DNA of 64,000 nt from Azorinus chamasolen. Lineage: Eukaryota; Mollusca; Bivalvia; Cardiida; Solecurtidae. The first letter of the stretch is position 1. Every line of letters begins with the position of its first letter. Position numbers and translations under genes: made by a program. This document shows positions 53,701-62,924 of this stretch, in pieces. The stretch is taken from positions 38,485,855-38,549,854 of the forward strand of contig OY755244.1 in NCBI GenBank assembly GCA_963576725.1, written 5' to 3'. The notes under the pieces are model-generated. The model was not told the origin of the DNA. It was given only the letters and a program-made list of their open reading frames with translations, and ran no database searches.

Positions 53701-56700
53701 TTCGATCAGGTAGTATTGCTAAAATAGAGATTATACAGTGAACCTGTTTTAAATTCCTACATCGTTATTATTGTCCCCGTTAATTTCTTAAAAAATGAAG
53801 TCATCTACCAAATCAGTTTCCCATTACACGTTACGAATGTCCTCACCTTGTGTTGAAGTAGTTGTTGGTCCTGGCGTTACGGCTGGTTTATGTGTGGGCA
53901 TCGCTAAAAGAATAATACGCATGAATAATAACAGTTTATGTACTGGCTGAAATTATGTTTAAAAATAAATTTAAATATGAAAATACACGATCCAAATTCG
54001 AAATCATTCAGCTAAATATTGGCGTTATTGCTGGACTTTTTGTTGGCACTGCTGAAATAATATTAGAGAAGTTGTTATTCCCTACTTCAACGTGCACGTA
54101 TACGTGTAAGCCTTATTGCGTCATCAATTCTGTGTATGACGTCATCAATATATGTGTAAATATAATTAGCCTTAGACGTTTTCAATGTGTAGGATTACTT
54201 CAAGAAGTTTTAACAAAACGTGTAAATTTATCATCGTTTAATGCCTATTTGTCGTAGGTCTTTAAGTAATATAGAATGGTACTACCAAACTTTCTCTTCA
54301 TGTCACAAAACGTAATTTACTTGAGAAAGGAAATAAAATGTGTTTTGTATTATATACCGTTACCCAGTTGAAAAGTTCTTCTGAACCGAGTAGTGTTGTG
54401 TTGTGTGTAAATTTGGCTTTGTACTACATGTGTATGCTTCGTATTTATGATTCAGCCTGTCTGTCCGCCCATATGCCTGTCTTTCAATATGTATGTCTGT
54501 CTGTGTGCTTATCTGTCTGTCTGTCTGCATATATATATCTGTGTCTTTCTGCCTGTTTGCCCGTCTGTTTGACTCTCGATATGTCTATCTTTCAATCTGT
54601 ACATCTGTTAGGACTGCAACGGTTCACTGAATTTCGGTTATTTTCGGTTCATTTGTCTCGATTTGATTTTCGATTCGGCGCCGCAAATTTCGGTTCAGTG
54701 CGTCGATGTATGGTGAGTTGGACTTAGTGCTCCAGATAAAGTGCATACCTGTGTATTTACGCATATTTTTCAAACAAAAACGCATGTGAAACTAAAATCG
54801 AGCGTACTGATACGAATAATATAGTGTCTCCGCCCAATCTGATGATTTGCACTGGCGTACTTACCTGAGACATTCCGATTATATGCATTTCGCACCCACC
54901 CTCGTACCATTCCGGTGAGTCGCGGCCGATTCCCTGTTATCTACATGAAAAATAATGTAGTAGGGTACCGGAACCGGTCGCTTTTTTGCGGAACAGATGC
55001 GAAGGGGTTAGGTCCGAAAATAGTCGCATTGCTAGCGACTGATTAACATAAAAAATCATGGCGTCGTCTGGCATTGGTCGACAGAAGAAAAGATTCTGTG
55101 TTGAAAAATGAAAAAAAAATTCAATTATTTCGAAAGATGACATGAAAGGGTGAGATCGCAATCAATTGCGAGGTCAATAATTAACTCTCTTATTGAAAAT
55201 GTAACGGATGAAGACGAAAAAGAGGGTCAACACAAGGCGACTAGATCTCCTATGGATCTAGAAGTACTTTAACGGATGTATACATGACTAAAATTGAGTT
55301 ATGTAATCGATATGTTACCAGTAAATGAGAGTTCTGTTAAGGTTTCTTAATCAAGTTCTTTACCTTATACCCGAACCGAATAATCTAAACCGAAAGGGTT
55401 ATAATCGAATCGAGAAGTACCTGAATCGTTGCAGCCCTAACATCTTTGTCTATATGTGTGTCTGTCTATATTTATTTCCGTAGTGATCGGCCTAAGTAAG
55501 TTTTGCTGTTGGGTTAACTCCATGGTTAGAGTGATGGACTTATAGTTCAGAGGTCTGGGTTTCCAATTCTCGTAGAGGCCAGTAACTTAATCCCCCCTTA
55601 GAATTACGCATACTTCATTGGCGACGAGGATAACTGTTTTTATGCGGGATGCATGTAATGTCTTCTGGTTTGCAGGGCATGGGTATATATCTGGCTCCTG
55701 AAGGTTGAGAGGAAGGACAGGGTAATGATCAGCCTATGTAGGGCATTGCAGACTTGCTGATGGGTTAGCCTTTTGGCAACATGGATAGAATATCAGACTT
55801 GTAGTCGTATAGCGGTCTGTGGTTCGAATCATTGTAAAAGCGAGTAAGTTTCCTCTTAGAATTACTTCATGTCTATCTATCTGTATATCGATCTGTCTAA
55901 CTGCCTGTCTATCTGGCTAAAAATATATCTGTCTGTCGATCAGTGTCTATCCATTTGTCTCCCTACATAACTGTCTGCCTGTTCGTCCATCCGTATATTT
56001 ATTTTCTGTCCATGGTCGTCTTATTGGCCTAATTCCCCTACTTTATGCAAATTTTAGTTCTTCTTATTCTCATTTATTTAAAGAAAATGGCATTGTCTCG
56101 CAAGAAGTCGTATCATATGGCAAATAATCCGTACGCATACACATTATCTGATTTCGAAACACGATTTTGAAAATTCAGGAACGTGTACGTGTAGACACAC
56201 GCATACGTATACGTGAAAGTAAGAAATCGAAACCTCTCTAGTAATAACACATACATGATATCTTTTTGTGTAATTGCTGCAACAAGTGTTACTAGACTGT
56301 CGCAGGACAGCAAAGCTTGCCTATTGTAAACCTTGTCTACAAAGATGAAGTCCAAAATATTGTTCCTATTTTAACTGAACTACATCAATGTTAAACCTAC
56401 TGGCAAACCCTATTCCAAATACCAGCTACCTATGGCAAGTATTTCATGTTGTATTAGTGCATCTTAACACTTACCCCAAAATTTTAACCTAGAGATTTCA
56501 GCCCAAAAAGCTAAGTCCAAAACAGGTAAAATTTGGACTAAAATTCAATTTTATTTAAAATTTAACTACACTACATCAATGTTCAACACACACGGAACCT
56601 CAATTACAAATATCAGGTTTCTAGGGCGAAAATTCCATGAAGTATTAGTGCATTTCAACACTTACCCCAAAACTTTAACCTTCCTATTCTTAAACTTCCT

Positions 56701-59700
56701 ATTTCATCCCAAAAGCTAAGTCCAAAACAGGTTAAAGTTTGACTTAAATTCAGTTTTATTTTAAATTTTAACTACACTAAATCAATGTTCAACACACCGG
56801 GAACCTTCATTTCAAGTATCAGCTTCCTAGGGCAAATATTTCATGTAGTATTAGTGCATTTCAACACTTACCCCAAAACTTTAACCTTGAGATTTCAGCC
56901 CAAAACAGTTAAGTCCAAAACAGGTAAACTTTCGACTAAAATACAGTTTTATTTTAAATTTTAACTTCACTACATCAATGTTCAGCACACCGGGAACCTC
57001 CATTTCAAGTATCAGCTTTATAAGGCAAATATTTCATGTAGTATTAGTGCATTTTAACACGTACCCCAAAACTTTAACCAAAAGCAAAAGCCAACGCCGA
57101 AGCATACGCCGAAGCCGTGGTGATTCCATAAGCCCCCCTATTCTTCGAATAGGCGAGCTAAAATGAAAAGTAAGTATGTTCAAAAATGCCAAAAGAACAT
57201 CCACAGTGGGAATCAAGTAACTGAAAGCAGATATACATTTTATCAAGTGTTGCATGATTGTCGGAAAAGGAATTATAAAGGTAAAAACGTGATATTGATA
57301 GGAAAATACATACACACAGTGCGTGAAGTTTCAGTAATCTCTGTAGATCTGGTACTTGATCCATACTCTGGACCCTTTTCGTGTGTTGATGACACTGTGG
57401 ATATCAAATATACAGTAAATCAAACACATGCAGAACAGGCAGATAACAGGATGAATATGTTCATAAACAAATATGAATCTAATTCTGCAGAACGATGTGT
57501 AGTATTGTATTAGACAAATATTCATTAGAATTATATATATAATATATATATAACATAACTAAACTGGGATAGCAGTGTTCTATTAAATTTTATTGATCAG
57601 TTTAAAGCACATTCCATGAAAAGGCTATCATTTGCAAATCTTCTGTGTTCTTAATTTAAATGGTACTTGATTTGAAGCGTAATCTTAATGAATGGAAAAC
57701 ATAGAAACAGATAAAGAGTGCCGGAAGCTTTACGTATCTCTGTAGGTGTATTTCAACCGTCTTTTTTGCGTTCATCTGTTGAAGTCATGTTGTTTTATAA
57801 ATGTTCCAATCTGTTTAAGTTTATTCATTTATTCTGTCTTAAAACATTATTGCGTTATCAGTGTCCCCAGTCATTTCATTTAAAAACTGCAAAATCATCT
57901 ACCAAAATATGTTCTCATTACACGTTGAAGATGCTCTTACCTGATGCGGTAGCAGCTGATGGTCTTGGCGATGGTTTTGTGTTCCATGTGGGCTTCGCTA
58001 AAGTGAAATTTGTATAGAATAACGTGTATCGGCTGCAATTAACACATGCATTTAAAAAACATAAAATAAACTGTCTACGGAATAAATCAGTTAACTAAAT
58101 GTAGATAAACATTTTATCAAGTGTCGTGAAATAAACTGATGAGATGTAAGGATCGGTTTTAGCAAACAGTATCGCCTATGATAATATTTCTCTCAAATAA
58201 TAATAAATAATTTCCTGCAGAGTGTGTAGCAGAGGAACGGACACTTATACTAATCTTAAATATGTCATTAATAAATATACGGATATAGCATAGTATTCTT
58301 TATGACCATGTGAGAAAACAGAATGACAAAAACCGAGTTGTGATTATTTGGCCGATACAAGGCCATGTATTCTGTATTTTGTAAAAATGATATGAAACAT
58401 TTACCAAATGAAAATAAAACATATTAAACCCAATAAGGATCAACATGAGGGTTCGATCGAAACCGCCACATAAACACAACGTAGGAAGATAAATACAGAA
58501 TCTGACTAAATACAAATTTACTAAATTGCAGTAAAATAAACTAAAAGTCTCTAAATTGAGGCGGAGTCAGGTGAAGGTGGTGGGAGAAATTTCGTTATTT
58601 TTTAAATGGCGCTAAGATCGAAAGGTTGTGATAAACAAAGGCTAAATTGCGGACTAATACGCCGGCTGAAACAGTGTGCGGCCATGATTCGGATGCGATC
58701 TGCGTTTATCTCGTATAGTCATACAATGTGCTGATGTTAAGTATAACTTCCCTTTATGTCTTGAAACATGTTTGCAAAATTCCTTTAGAATTATTTCAAA
58801 GCATCTTCCAAAATGCCACATTACCTCGTATTATCTGTGTGCAATATTTAAATGTTTGTTTCAGTTAAAGGTAGATTTGTTTGTTGAAATACATACGAAC
58901 AGTGCCTAAGGTTTCAGCATTTTCTGTCGGTGATATAAATGTGTCGTTTTCCTTTCCGTATTCTTCTCCTGTTGATTGAACAGTGGATAGAATATGAACA
59001 GAAACCAAACAGAACATGCAGATATACGTTGTATTAATTTCGATCAGGTATTATTGCTAAAATAGAGATTATACAGTGAACATGTTTTAAATTCCTACAT
59101 CGTTATTATTGTCCCCGTTAATTTCTTAAAAAATGAAGTCATCTACCAAATCAGTTTCCCATTACACGTTACGAATGTCCTCACCTTGTGTTGAAGTAGT
59201 TGTTGGTCCTGGCGTTACGGCTGGTTTATTTGTGGGCATCGCTAAAAGAATAATACGCATGAATAATAACAGTTTATGTACTGGCTGAAATTATGTTTAA
59301 AAATAAATTTAAATATGAAAATACACGATCCAAATTCGAAATCATTCAGCTAAATATTGGCGTTATAGCTGGATTTTTTGTTGGCATTGCTGAAATAATA
59401 TTAGAGAGGTTTTGATTCCTTACTTCAACGTGTACGTATACGTGTAAACCTTATTGGGTCATCAATTCTGTGTATGACGTCATCAATATATGTGTAAATA
59501 TAATTAGCCTTAGACGTTCTCAATGTGTAGGATTACTACTAGAAGTTTTAACAAAACGTGTAAATTTATCATCGTTTAATGCCTATTTTTCGTAGGTCTT
59601 TAAGTAATATGTATTGATAGAATGTTAGTACCAGCCTTTCTCTTCATATCACAACAAGTACTTTACTTGAGAAAGGAAATAAAATGTGTTTATATTATAT

Positions 59701-62700
59701 ACCGTAACCCAGATGAAAAGGTCTTCTGAGCCGAGTATTGTTGTGTTTTGTGTCAATTTGGCTTTGTACTACATCTGTGTATGCTTCGTATTTATGATTC
59801 AGCCTGTCTGTCCGTCTGTCCGTCCATCTGCCTGTCTTTCAATATGTATGTCTGTCTGTGTGCCTATCTGTCTGTCTATCTGCTTATATGTATGTGTGTC
59901 TTTCTGTCTGTTTGCCCGTTTGTTTGACTATCGATCTGTCTATCTTTCAATTTGTACATCTGTATATATATTTGTCTATCTGTGTGTCTATCTATCTATA
60001 ATTCTTTCCGTAGTGATCGGCCTAAGTAAGGTATTTCCAACAGTCTTGCTGTTGGGTTAACCCGTTAGCACCATGGTTAGAGTGATGCACTTATAGTTCA
60101 GAGGTATGTGTTTCGAATCCTCGTAGAGGCCAGTAACTTAACCCCCCCCCCCCTTAGAATTAAACGTACTTCATTGGCGACGAGGATTACTCTGTTTTTA
60201 TGCGGAATGCATGTAAAGGCTTCTGGTTTGCAGGGCATGGGTATATATCTGACTCCTGACGGTTGACAGGAAGGAGAGTGTAATGATCGGCCTATGTAGG
60301 GCATTGCAGCCTTGCTGTTGGGTTAGCCTTTAGCAACATCGATAGAGTATCAGACGTGTAGTCGTCTAGCGGTCTGGGGTTCGAATCCTCGTAAAAGCGA
60401 GTAAGTTTCCCCTTACACTTACTTCATGTCTATCTACCTGTATCTCTATCTCTATCGATCTGTCTAACTGCCTGTCTATCTGGCTGAATTATATATGTGT
60501 GTCTGTCGATAAGTGCCTATCCATTTGTCCCCCCTACATGCCTGTCTGTCTGTTCATCCGTCCGTATATTTATTTTCTGTCCATGGTCGTCTTATTGGAC
60601 TAATTCCCCTATTTTATTCAATTTCTAGTTCTCATTCTCATTTATTTAAAGAAAATGGCACTGTCTCGCAAGAAGTCGTATCATATGGCAAATTACCCGT
60701 ACGCATACACGTTATCTGATTTCGAAACACGATTTTGAAAATTCAGGAACGTGTATGTGCAGACACACGTATACGGATACGTGAAAGTAAGAAATCGAAA
60801 CCTCTCTAGTAATAACATATACCTGATATTTTTTGGTGTAATGGCTGCAACAAGTGTTCAAATGAAAAGTAAGTATGTTCAAAATGCCACAAAAACATCC
60901 ACAGTGGGAATCATGTAACTAAAAGCAGGTATACATTTTATCAAGTGTTGCACGATTGTCGGAAAAGGAATTATAAAGGTAAGAACGTGGTACTGATGGG
61001 GGAATACATACACACACTGCGTGAAGTTTCAGTAATCTCTGTAGATGTTGTACTTGATCCATACTCTGGACCCTTTTTGTGTGTTGAGGACACTGTGGAT
61101 ATCAAATATACAATAAATCAAACACATGCAGATAAAGCAGATAACAGTATGAATATGTTCATAAACAAATAAGAATCTAATTCTGCAGAACGATGTGTAG
61201 TATTGGAATGGACAAATATTCATCAGAATTATATATATATAACATAACTAAACTGGGATAGTAGTGTTCTAAAACTTTTATTGATCATTTTAAAGCACAT
61301 TCCATGAAAAGGCTAGCATTGTGCATATCTACTTTGTTTTTAATTTAAGTGTTACTGGATTTGAAGCATAATCCTAATGAATGGCAAGCATAAAAACAGA
61401 TAAAGAGTGCCGGAAGCTTTACGTATCCCTGTAGGTGTATTTCAACCGTATTTTTTGCGCTCCTCTGTTGAGGACATGTTGTTATATAAATGTTCCAACT
61501 CCGTTTAAGTTTACTCATTTAATCTGTCTTAAAACACTATTGCGTTATCAATGTCCCCAATCATTTTTTTTAAAAAAACTGCAAAATCATCTACCAAAAT
61601 GTGTTCTCATTACACGTTGAAAATGCTCTTACCTGATGCAGTAGCAGCTGATGGTCTTGGCGATGTTTCTGTGTTCCATGTGGGCTTCGCTAATTGAAAA
61701 TAACGCATTTGTATAGACTAACGTGTATTGGATGCAATATACACATGTATTTAAAGAAATTTAAATAAACTGTCCACGGAATGAATGATTTAACTAAATG
61801 TAGATAAGCATTTTATCAAGTGTCGTGATGTATAAGGATCGGTTTTAGCAAATAGTATCGCCTATGATAATATTTATCTCAAATAATAATAAAGAATTTC
61901 CTGCAGAGTGTGTAGCAGCAGAACGGACATTTGAATTAATTTTAAATATGTCATTACTAAATATACGGATATAGCATAGTATTCTTTATGACCATGTGAG
62001 AAAATAGAATGACAAAAACCGAGTTGTGATTATTTGGCCGATAAAAGGCCATGTATTCTGTATTTTGTAAACATAATATGAAACATTTACCAAATGAAAA
62101 TAAAACATATTAAACCCAATAAGGATCAATGTGAGGGTTCGATCGAAACCGTCAAATAAACACAACGTAGAAAGATAAATACAGAAGCTGACTAAATACA
62201 AATTTACTAAATTGCAGTAAAATTAACTAAAAGTCTCTAAATTGAGGCGGAGTCAGGTGAAGGTGGTGGGAGAACTATCGTTATTTTTTAAATGGCGCTA
62301 AGATCGAAATGTTGTGGTAAACAAAGGCTAAATTGCGGACTAATACGCCGGCTGAAACAGTGTGCGACCATGATTCGGATGCGATCTGTGTTTATCTCGT
62401 ATAGTCATAAAATGTGCTGATGTTAAGTATAGCTTCCCTTTATGTCTTGAAACATGTTTGCAAATTTCCTTTAGCATTTCAAAGCATCGTCCAACATGCC
62501 ACAATACCTCGTATTATCTGTGTGCAATATTTAAATGTTTGTTTTAGTTAAAGGTAGATTTGTTTGTTGAAATACATACGAACAGTGCCCGAGGTTTCAC
62601 GATTTTCTGTCGGTGTTGTAAATGTGTCGTTTTCGTCTCCATTTTCTTCTCCTGTTGATTGAACAGTGGGTAGAATATGAACAGAAACCAAACAGAACAT

Positions 62701-62924
62701 GCAGATATACGTTGTATGAATTTCGATCAGGTATTATTGCTAAAGTAGAGATTATACAGTGAACCTGTTTTAAATTACTACATCGTTATTATTGTCCCCG
62801 TTAATTTCTTAAAAAATGGAGTCATCTACCAAATCAGTTTCCCATTACACGTTACGAATTTCCTCACCTTGTGTTGAAGTAGTTATTGGTCCTGGCGTTA
62901 CGGCTGGTGTATTTGTGGGCATCG
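11370..62924 (-). CDS. Mucin-like gene: array of about 46 phase-1 mini-exons (partial gene)
   Basis: Minus-strand exons recur in the transcription order 57b, 72, 57a, 81 nt. They have AG acceptors and GTGAGG, GTATGT, GTAAGA and GTATGT donors. Each exon starts with two bases that complete a split codon and ends with one, so every exon is phase 1-1 and a unit adds 89 codons. Typical peptides are MPTNKPAVTPGPTTTSKQ (57b), EENGDENDTFITPKEN... (72, with sequon NDT), KPTWNTETSPRPSAATAS (57a) and STHEKGPEYGSSTTSTEI... (81). The Ser/Thr/Pro content fits a densely O-glycosylated extracellular stalk or secreted mucin. No exon in any copy carries a frameshift or stop, whereas the introns carry many indels, which supports real coding. 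Signal peptide, globular domains and both gene ends are not seen. The exact protein family is not recognised. Confidence 0.65.
12522..14354 (-). CDS. Array unit 1: four exons
   Basis: Exons in order of transcription are 14298-14354 (57b), 14010-14081 (72), 13052-13108 (57a; ends PSAATVS) and 12522-12602 (81; STHEKGPDDGSS). All splice sites are intact. The 81 exon starts Pro-Ser instead of Ser-Ser. Confidence 0.65.
14905..15095. repeat. GTCT/ATCT-rich simple repeat, one per unit
   Basis: Degenerate CTGT and CTAT repeats that give long Cys-Leu-Ser-Val frames by chance. Equivalent stretches lie at about 18505-18725, 21905-22105, 27360-27510, 32865-33015, 38220-38370, 43745-43900, 49090-49255, 54445-54605, 59800-60000 and 63480-63645. 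The hAT-like element sits in this tract. Confidence 0.8.
15100..15487 (+). repeat. Double tRNA-like SINE, unit 1
   Basis: Two tandem tRNA-like heads about 245 bp apart, each introduced by TGATCGGCCTA or TGATTGGCCTA and CTTGCTGTTGGGTTA. Head 1 has an A-box-like TGGTTAGAGTG and a B box GGTTTCGAATCC (15197-15208). Head 2 has GATAGAGTATC and a consensus B box GGTTCGAATCC (15461-15471). These are pol III internal promoter motifs in a SINE context. A genuine tRNA is unlikely, because no acceptor stem closes. Confidence 0.65.
16063..17963 (-). CDS. Array unit 2: four exons, last acceptor damaged
   Basis: Exons are 17907-17963 (57b), 17626-17697 (72), 16686-16742 (57a; ends AATAT) and 16063-16143 (81). 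In the 81 exon the acceptor CCACAG found in all other units is CCATAA (16144-16149 reads ttatgg on the plus strand), so it should not be spliced in. Because the exon is phase 1-1 and 81 nt long, skipping it keeps the frame. Confidence 0.6.
18734..19124 (+). repeat. Double tRNA-like SINE, unit 2
   Basis: Nearly the same as the unit 1 copy, with B boxes kept in both heads. Confidence 0.6.
19726..21358 (-). CDS. Array unit 3: four exons
   Basis: Exons are 21302-21358 (57b; MSTNKPAITPGP), 21014-21085 (72), 20338-20394 (57a; acceptor TATAAG rather than TTTAG or ATTAG) and 19726-19806 (81; STHKKGPEYRSS). The intron between 72 and 57a is about 0.3 kb shorter than in neighbouring units. Confidence 0.65.
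22114..22494 (+). repeat. Double tRNA-like SINE, unit 3
   Basis: The second-head B box is altered to GGTTCGACTCC. About 10 bp around the first head start are missing. Confidence 0.6.
22945..23559. mobile_element. hAT-like element, both ends missing
   Basis: Internal hAT sequence (GCATATTTTTCAAAC ... CCCGAACCGAAT) without either terminal inverted repeat. It is joined on the left to sequence that normally lies downstream of an 81-nt exon (22762-22944) and on the right to unit sequence starting CGTATATTTATTTTCTGTCC. This is a rearrangement junction, not an insertion. Confidence 0.7.
23860..24733 (+). mobile_element. Helitron-like (pearl/HINE-type) element with four tandem repeats
   Basis: This block is absent from older units, where CAACAAGTGTT joins CAAATGAAAAGT. 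The body is four head-to-tail copies of about 195 bp (ATCAATG markers at 23953, 24145, 24351 and 24544). The right end is GC-rich (GCCGAAGCATACGCCGACGCC), then a hairpin CTATTCTTCGAATAG and GCGAGCTAAAA. AGCTCGCCTATT near the left end is the complement of the right-end sequence. Satellite cores of this size inside short Helitron-like elements are known from bivalves. Confidence 0.6.
24883..26812 (-). CDS. Array unit 4 (first derived-type unit): four exons
   Basis: Exons are 26756-26812 (57b; ends TTTSTQ), 26468-26539 (72; EEYGKENDTFISPTEN), 25512-25568 (57a; NTKPSPRPSAATAS) and 24883-24963 (81; STRSTESTETSRTV). Compared with older units, the derived type carries the replacements N-to-Y and D-to-K in 72, ET-to-KP in 57a and T-to-R in 81. 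Confidence 0.65.
27517..28359. mobile_element. Non-autonomous hAT-like element
   Basis: 843 bp with imperfect terminal inverted repeats TAGGACTGCAACGGTTCA and TAGGGCTGCAACGATTCA, flanked by the 8-bp near-duplications ACATCTGT (27509-27516) and ACATCTTT (28360-28367). An 8-bp target duplication and TAGGGCTGCAAC-type ends fit the hAT superfamily. The interior has an ATGGCGTCGTCTGG start and a short basic frame, but no transposase catalytic region. Confidence 0.75.
28400..28767 (+). repeat. Double tRNA-like SINE, derived unit
   Basis: The second-head B box is decayed to GGTTCGAATCA. It carries the variants TAGCGATCGG and GGGTAACTCC, shared only with the copy at 39442. Confidence 0.6.
29210..30082 (+). 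mobile_element. Helitron-like element, same site
   Basis: Carries GTTCAGTACACC in the fourth repeat, a variant shared only with the copy at 40252. Confidence 0.6.
30234..32315 (-). CDS. Array unit 5: four exons
   Basis: Exons are 32259-32315 (57b), 31971-32042 (72), 30862-30918 (57a; PSPIPSAATAS, from GATGGTATTGG on the plus strand) and 30234-30314 (81; ends TEITEISRTV). The 72-57a intron holds a private 153-bp insertion (31661-31813). Confidence 0.65.
31661..31813. repeat. Private 153-bp insertion with a (CA)n core
   Basis: It interrupts GATGTTA|AGTATAACTTCCC, which is continuous in all other units. It holds about 70 bp of CACACA-type repeat (about 31737-31790). No target duplication or terminal repeat is evident. 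Confidence 0.7.
33021..33862. mobile_element. Non-autonomous hAT-like element
   Basis: 842 bp, at the same site in the unit as the copy at 27517. It was inherited by unit duplication, not by fresh transposition. Confidence 0.75.
33903..34275 (+). repeat. Double tRNA-like SINE, derived unit
   Basis: A C run at 34014-34024 is expanded relative to most copies. Confidence 0.6.
34718..35591 (+). mobile_element. Helitron-like element, same site
   Basis: Carries GTTCAGCACACC and one extra T near 35482. Confidence 0.6.
35743..37670 (-). CDS. Array unit 6: four exons
   Basis: Exons are 37614-37670 (57b), 37326-37397 (72), 36370-36426 (57a; PRPSAATAS) and 35743-35823 (81). Exon sequences are the same as in units 8 and 9. 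Confidence 0.65.
38375..39401. mobile_element. hAT-like element carrying a 184-bp insertion
   Basis: 1,027 bp, which is the usual length plus the private block 38951-39134. Terminal repeats are intact. Confidence 0.75.
38951..39134. repeat. Private insertion of a piece of dispersed repeat D
   Basis: Absent from every other hAT copy, where AATAATTA joins ACTCTCTTATTG directly. The inserted block is nearly identical to 6832-7016. There is no target-site duplication, and only one or two bases of microhomology lie at the borders (A/AA on the left, AC on the right). Confidence 0.8.
39442..39809 (+). repeat. Double tRNA-like SINE, derived unit
   Basis: It has the TAGCGATCGG variant, the same haplotype as the copy at 28400. 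Confidence 0.6.
40252..41124 (+). mobile_element. Helitron-like element, same site
   Basis: It has the same GTTCAGTACACC haplotype as the copy at 29210. Confidence 0.6.
41276..43204 (-). CDS. Array unit 7: four exons
   Basis: Exons are 43148-43204 (57b), 42860-42931 (72), 41904-41960 (57a; PSPIPSAATAS, the same variant as unit 5) and 41276-41356 (81). Confidence 0.65.
43905..44745. mobile_element. Non-autonomous hAT-like element
   Basis: 841 bp. A one- to two-base difference in the A run after GTTGAAAAATG lets the internal frame run through to MDLEVL in this copy. Confidence 0.75.
44786..45161 (+). repeat. Double tRNA-like SINE, derived unit
   Basis: It has the longest C run of the derived copies, between the two heads at about 44897-44910. 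Confidence 0.6.
45604..46474 (+). mobile_element. Helitron-like element, same site
   Basis: Has a 3-bp loss (CATGTTGTTAGTGC in place of CATGTTGTATTAGTGC) in the first repeat. Confidence 0.6.
46626..48553 (-). CDS. Array unit 8: four exons
   Basis: Exons are 48497-48553 (57b), 48209-48280 (72), 47253-47309 (57a) and 46626-46706 (81). No change disrupts the frame. Confidence 0.65.
49259..50100. mobile_element. Non-autonomous hAT-like element
   Basis: 842 bp with both terminal repeats present. Confidence 0.75.
50141..50509 (+). repeat. Double tRNA-like SINE, derived unit
   Basis: Near its end AAAACAAGTAAG replaces AAAAGCGAGTAAG. Confidence 0.6.
50952..51824 (+). mobile_element. Helitron-like element, same site
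   Basis: Carries CATGCTGTATTAG, a variant otherwise seen only in the copy at 23860. Confidence 0.6.
51976..53903 (-). CDS. Array unit 9: four exons
   Basis: Exons are 53847-53903 (57b; MPTHKPAV, an Asn-to-His change), 53559-53630 (72), 52603-52659 (57a) and 51976-52056 (81). Confidence 0.65.
54609..55439. mobile_element. Non-autonomous hAT-like element, short form
   Basis: 831 bp. An 11-bp copy of the CGAAACCGAAC repeat near the right end is deleted (at about 55409). Confidence 0.75.
55480..55848 (+). repeat. Double tRNA-like SINE, derived unit
   Basis: Similar to the copy at 33903 but with a short C run. Confidence 0.6.
56291..57162 (+). mobile_element. Helitron-like element, same site
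   Basis: Has a GCCGAAGCCGTGG change (C to A) in the GC-rich end. Confidence 0.6.
57314..59241 (-). CDS. Array unit 10 (last derived-type unit): four exons
   Basis: Exons are 59185-59241 (57b), 58897-58968 (72), 57941-57997 (57a) and 57314-57394 (81). All four exons are of the derived type, but beyond about 59350 the intron switches to the older unit type. Confidence 0.65.
60010..60405 (+). repeat. Double tRNA-like SINE, older-type unit
   Basis: The second-head B box is intact (GGTTCGAATCC), as in units 1 and 2. A long C run lies at about 60141-60153. Confidence 0.6.
61012..62924 (-). CDS. Array unit 11: four exons of older type
   Basis: Exons are 62868-62924 (57b; MPTNTPAVTPGPITTSTQ), 62580-62651 (72; DTFTTPTENRETSGTV), 61633-61689 (57a) and 61012-61092 (81; STHKKGPEYGSS). 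This is the most 5' unit in the window in transcription order. A hAT copy beginning at 63648 marks the intron 5' to it. Confidence 0.65.

Larger units (their letters stand above)
23560..59360. repeat. Derived-type tandem units (about 5.35 kb period), nearly identical
   Basis: Starts of the Helitron-like insert fall at 23860, 29210, 34718, 40252, 45604, 50952 and 56291, giving periods of 5350, 5508, 5534, 5352, 5348 and 5339 bp. The two long periods are explained by private insertions of 153 bp (31661-31813) and 184 bp (38951-39134). Each unit is a 3.67-kb unit plus a hAT-like and a Helitron-like insertion. Divergence between units is a few changes per kilobase by eye, so amplification or homogenisation is recent. 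Confidence 0.9.

Noticed and set aside
58300..58515. 71-codon minus-strand frame (membrane-like, FYFHLVNVSYHFYKIQ) repeated in nearly every unit
   Set aside because: It lies in an intron of the exon array, lacks splice or promoter context, accumulates replacements freely between units and is broken near 20.8 kb. Its persistence is explained by recent duplication.
23560..59360. CRISPR-like array
   Set aside because: The repeats are kilobase units with introns and transposons in a eukaryotic sequence. There is no short direct repeat with unique spacers.
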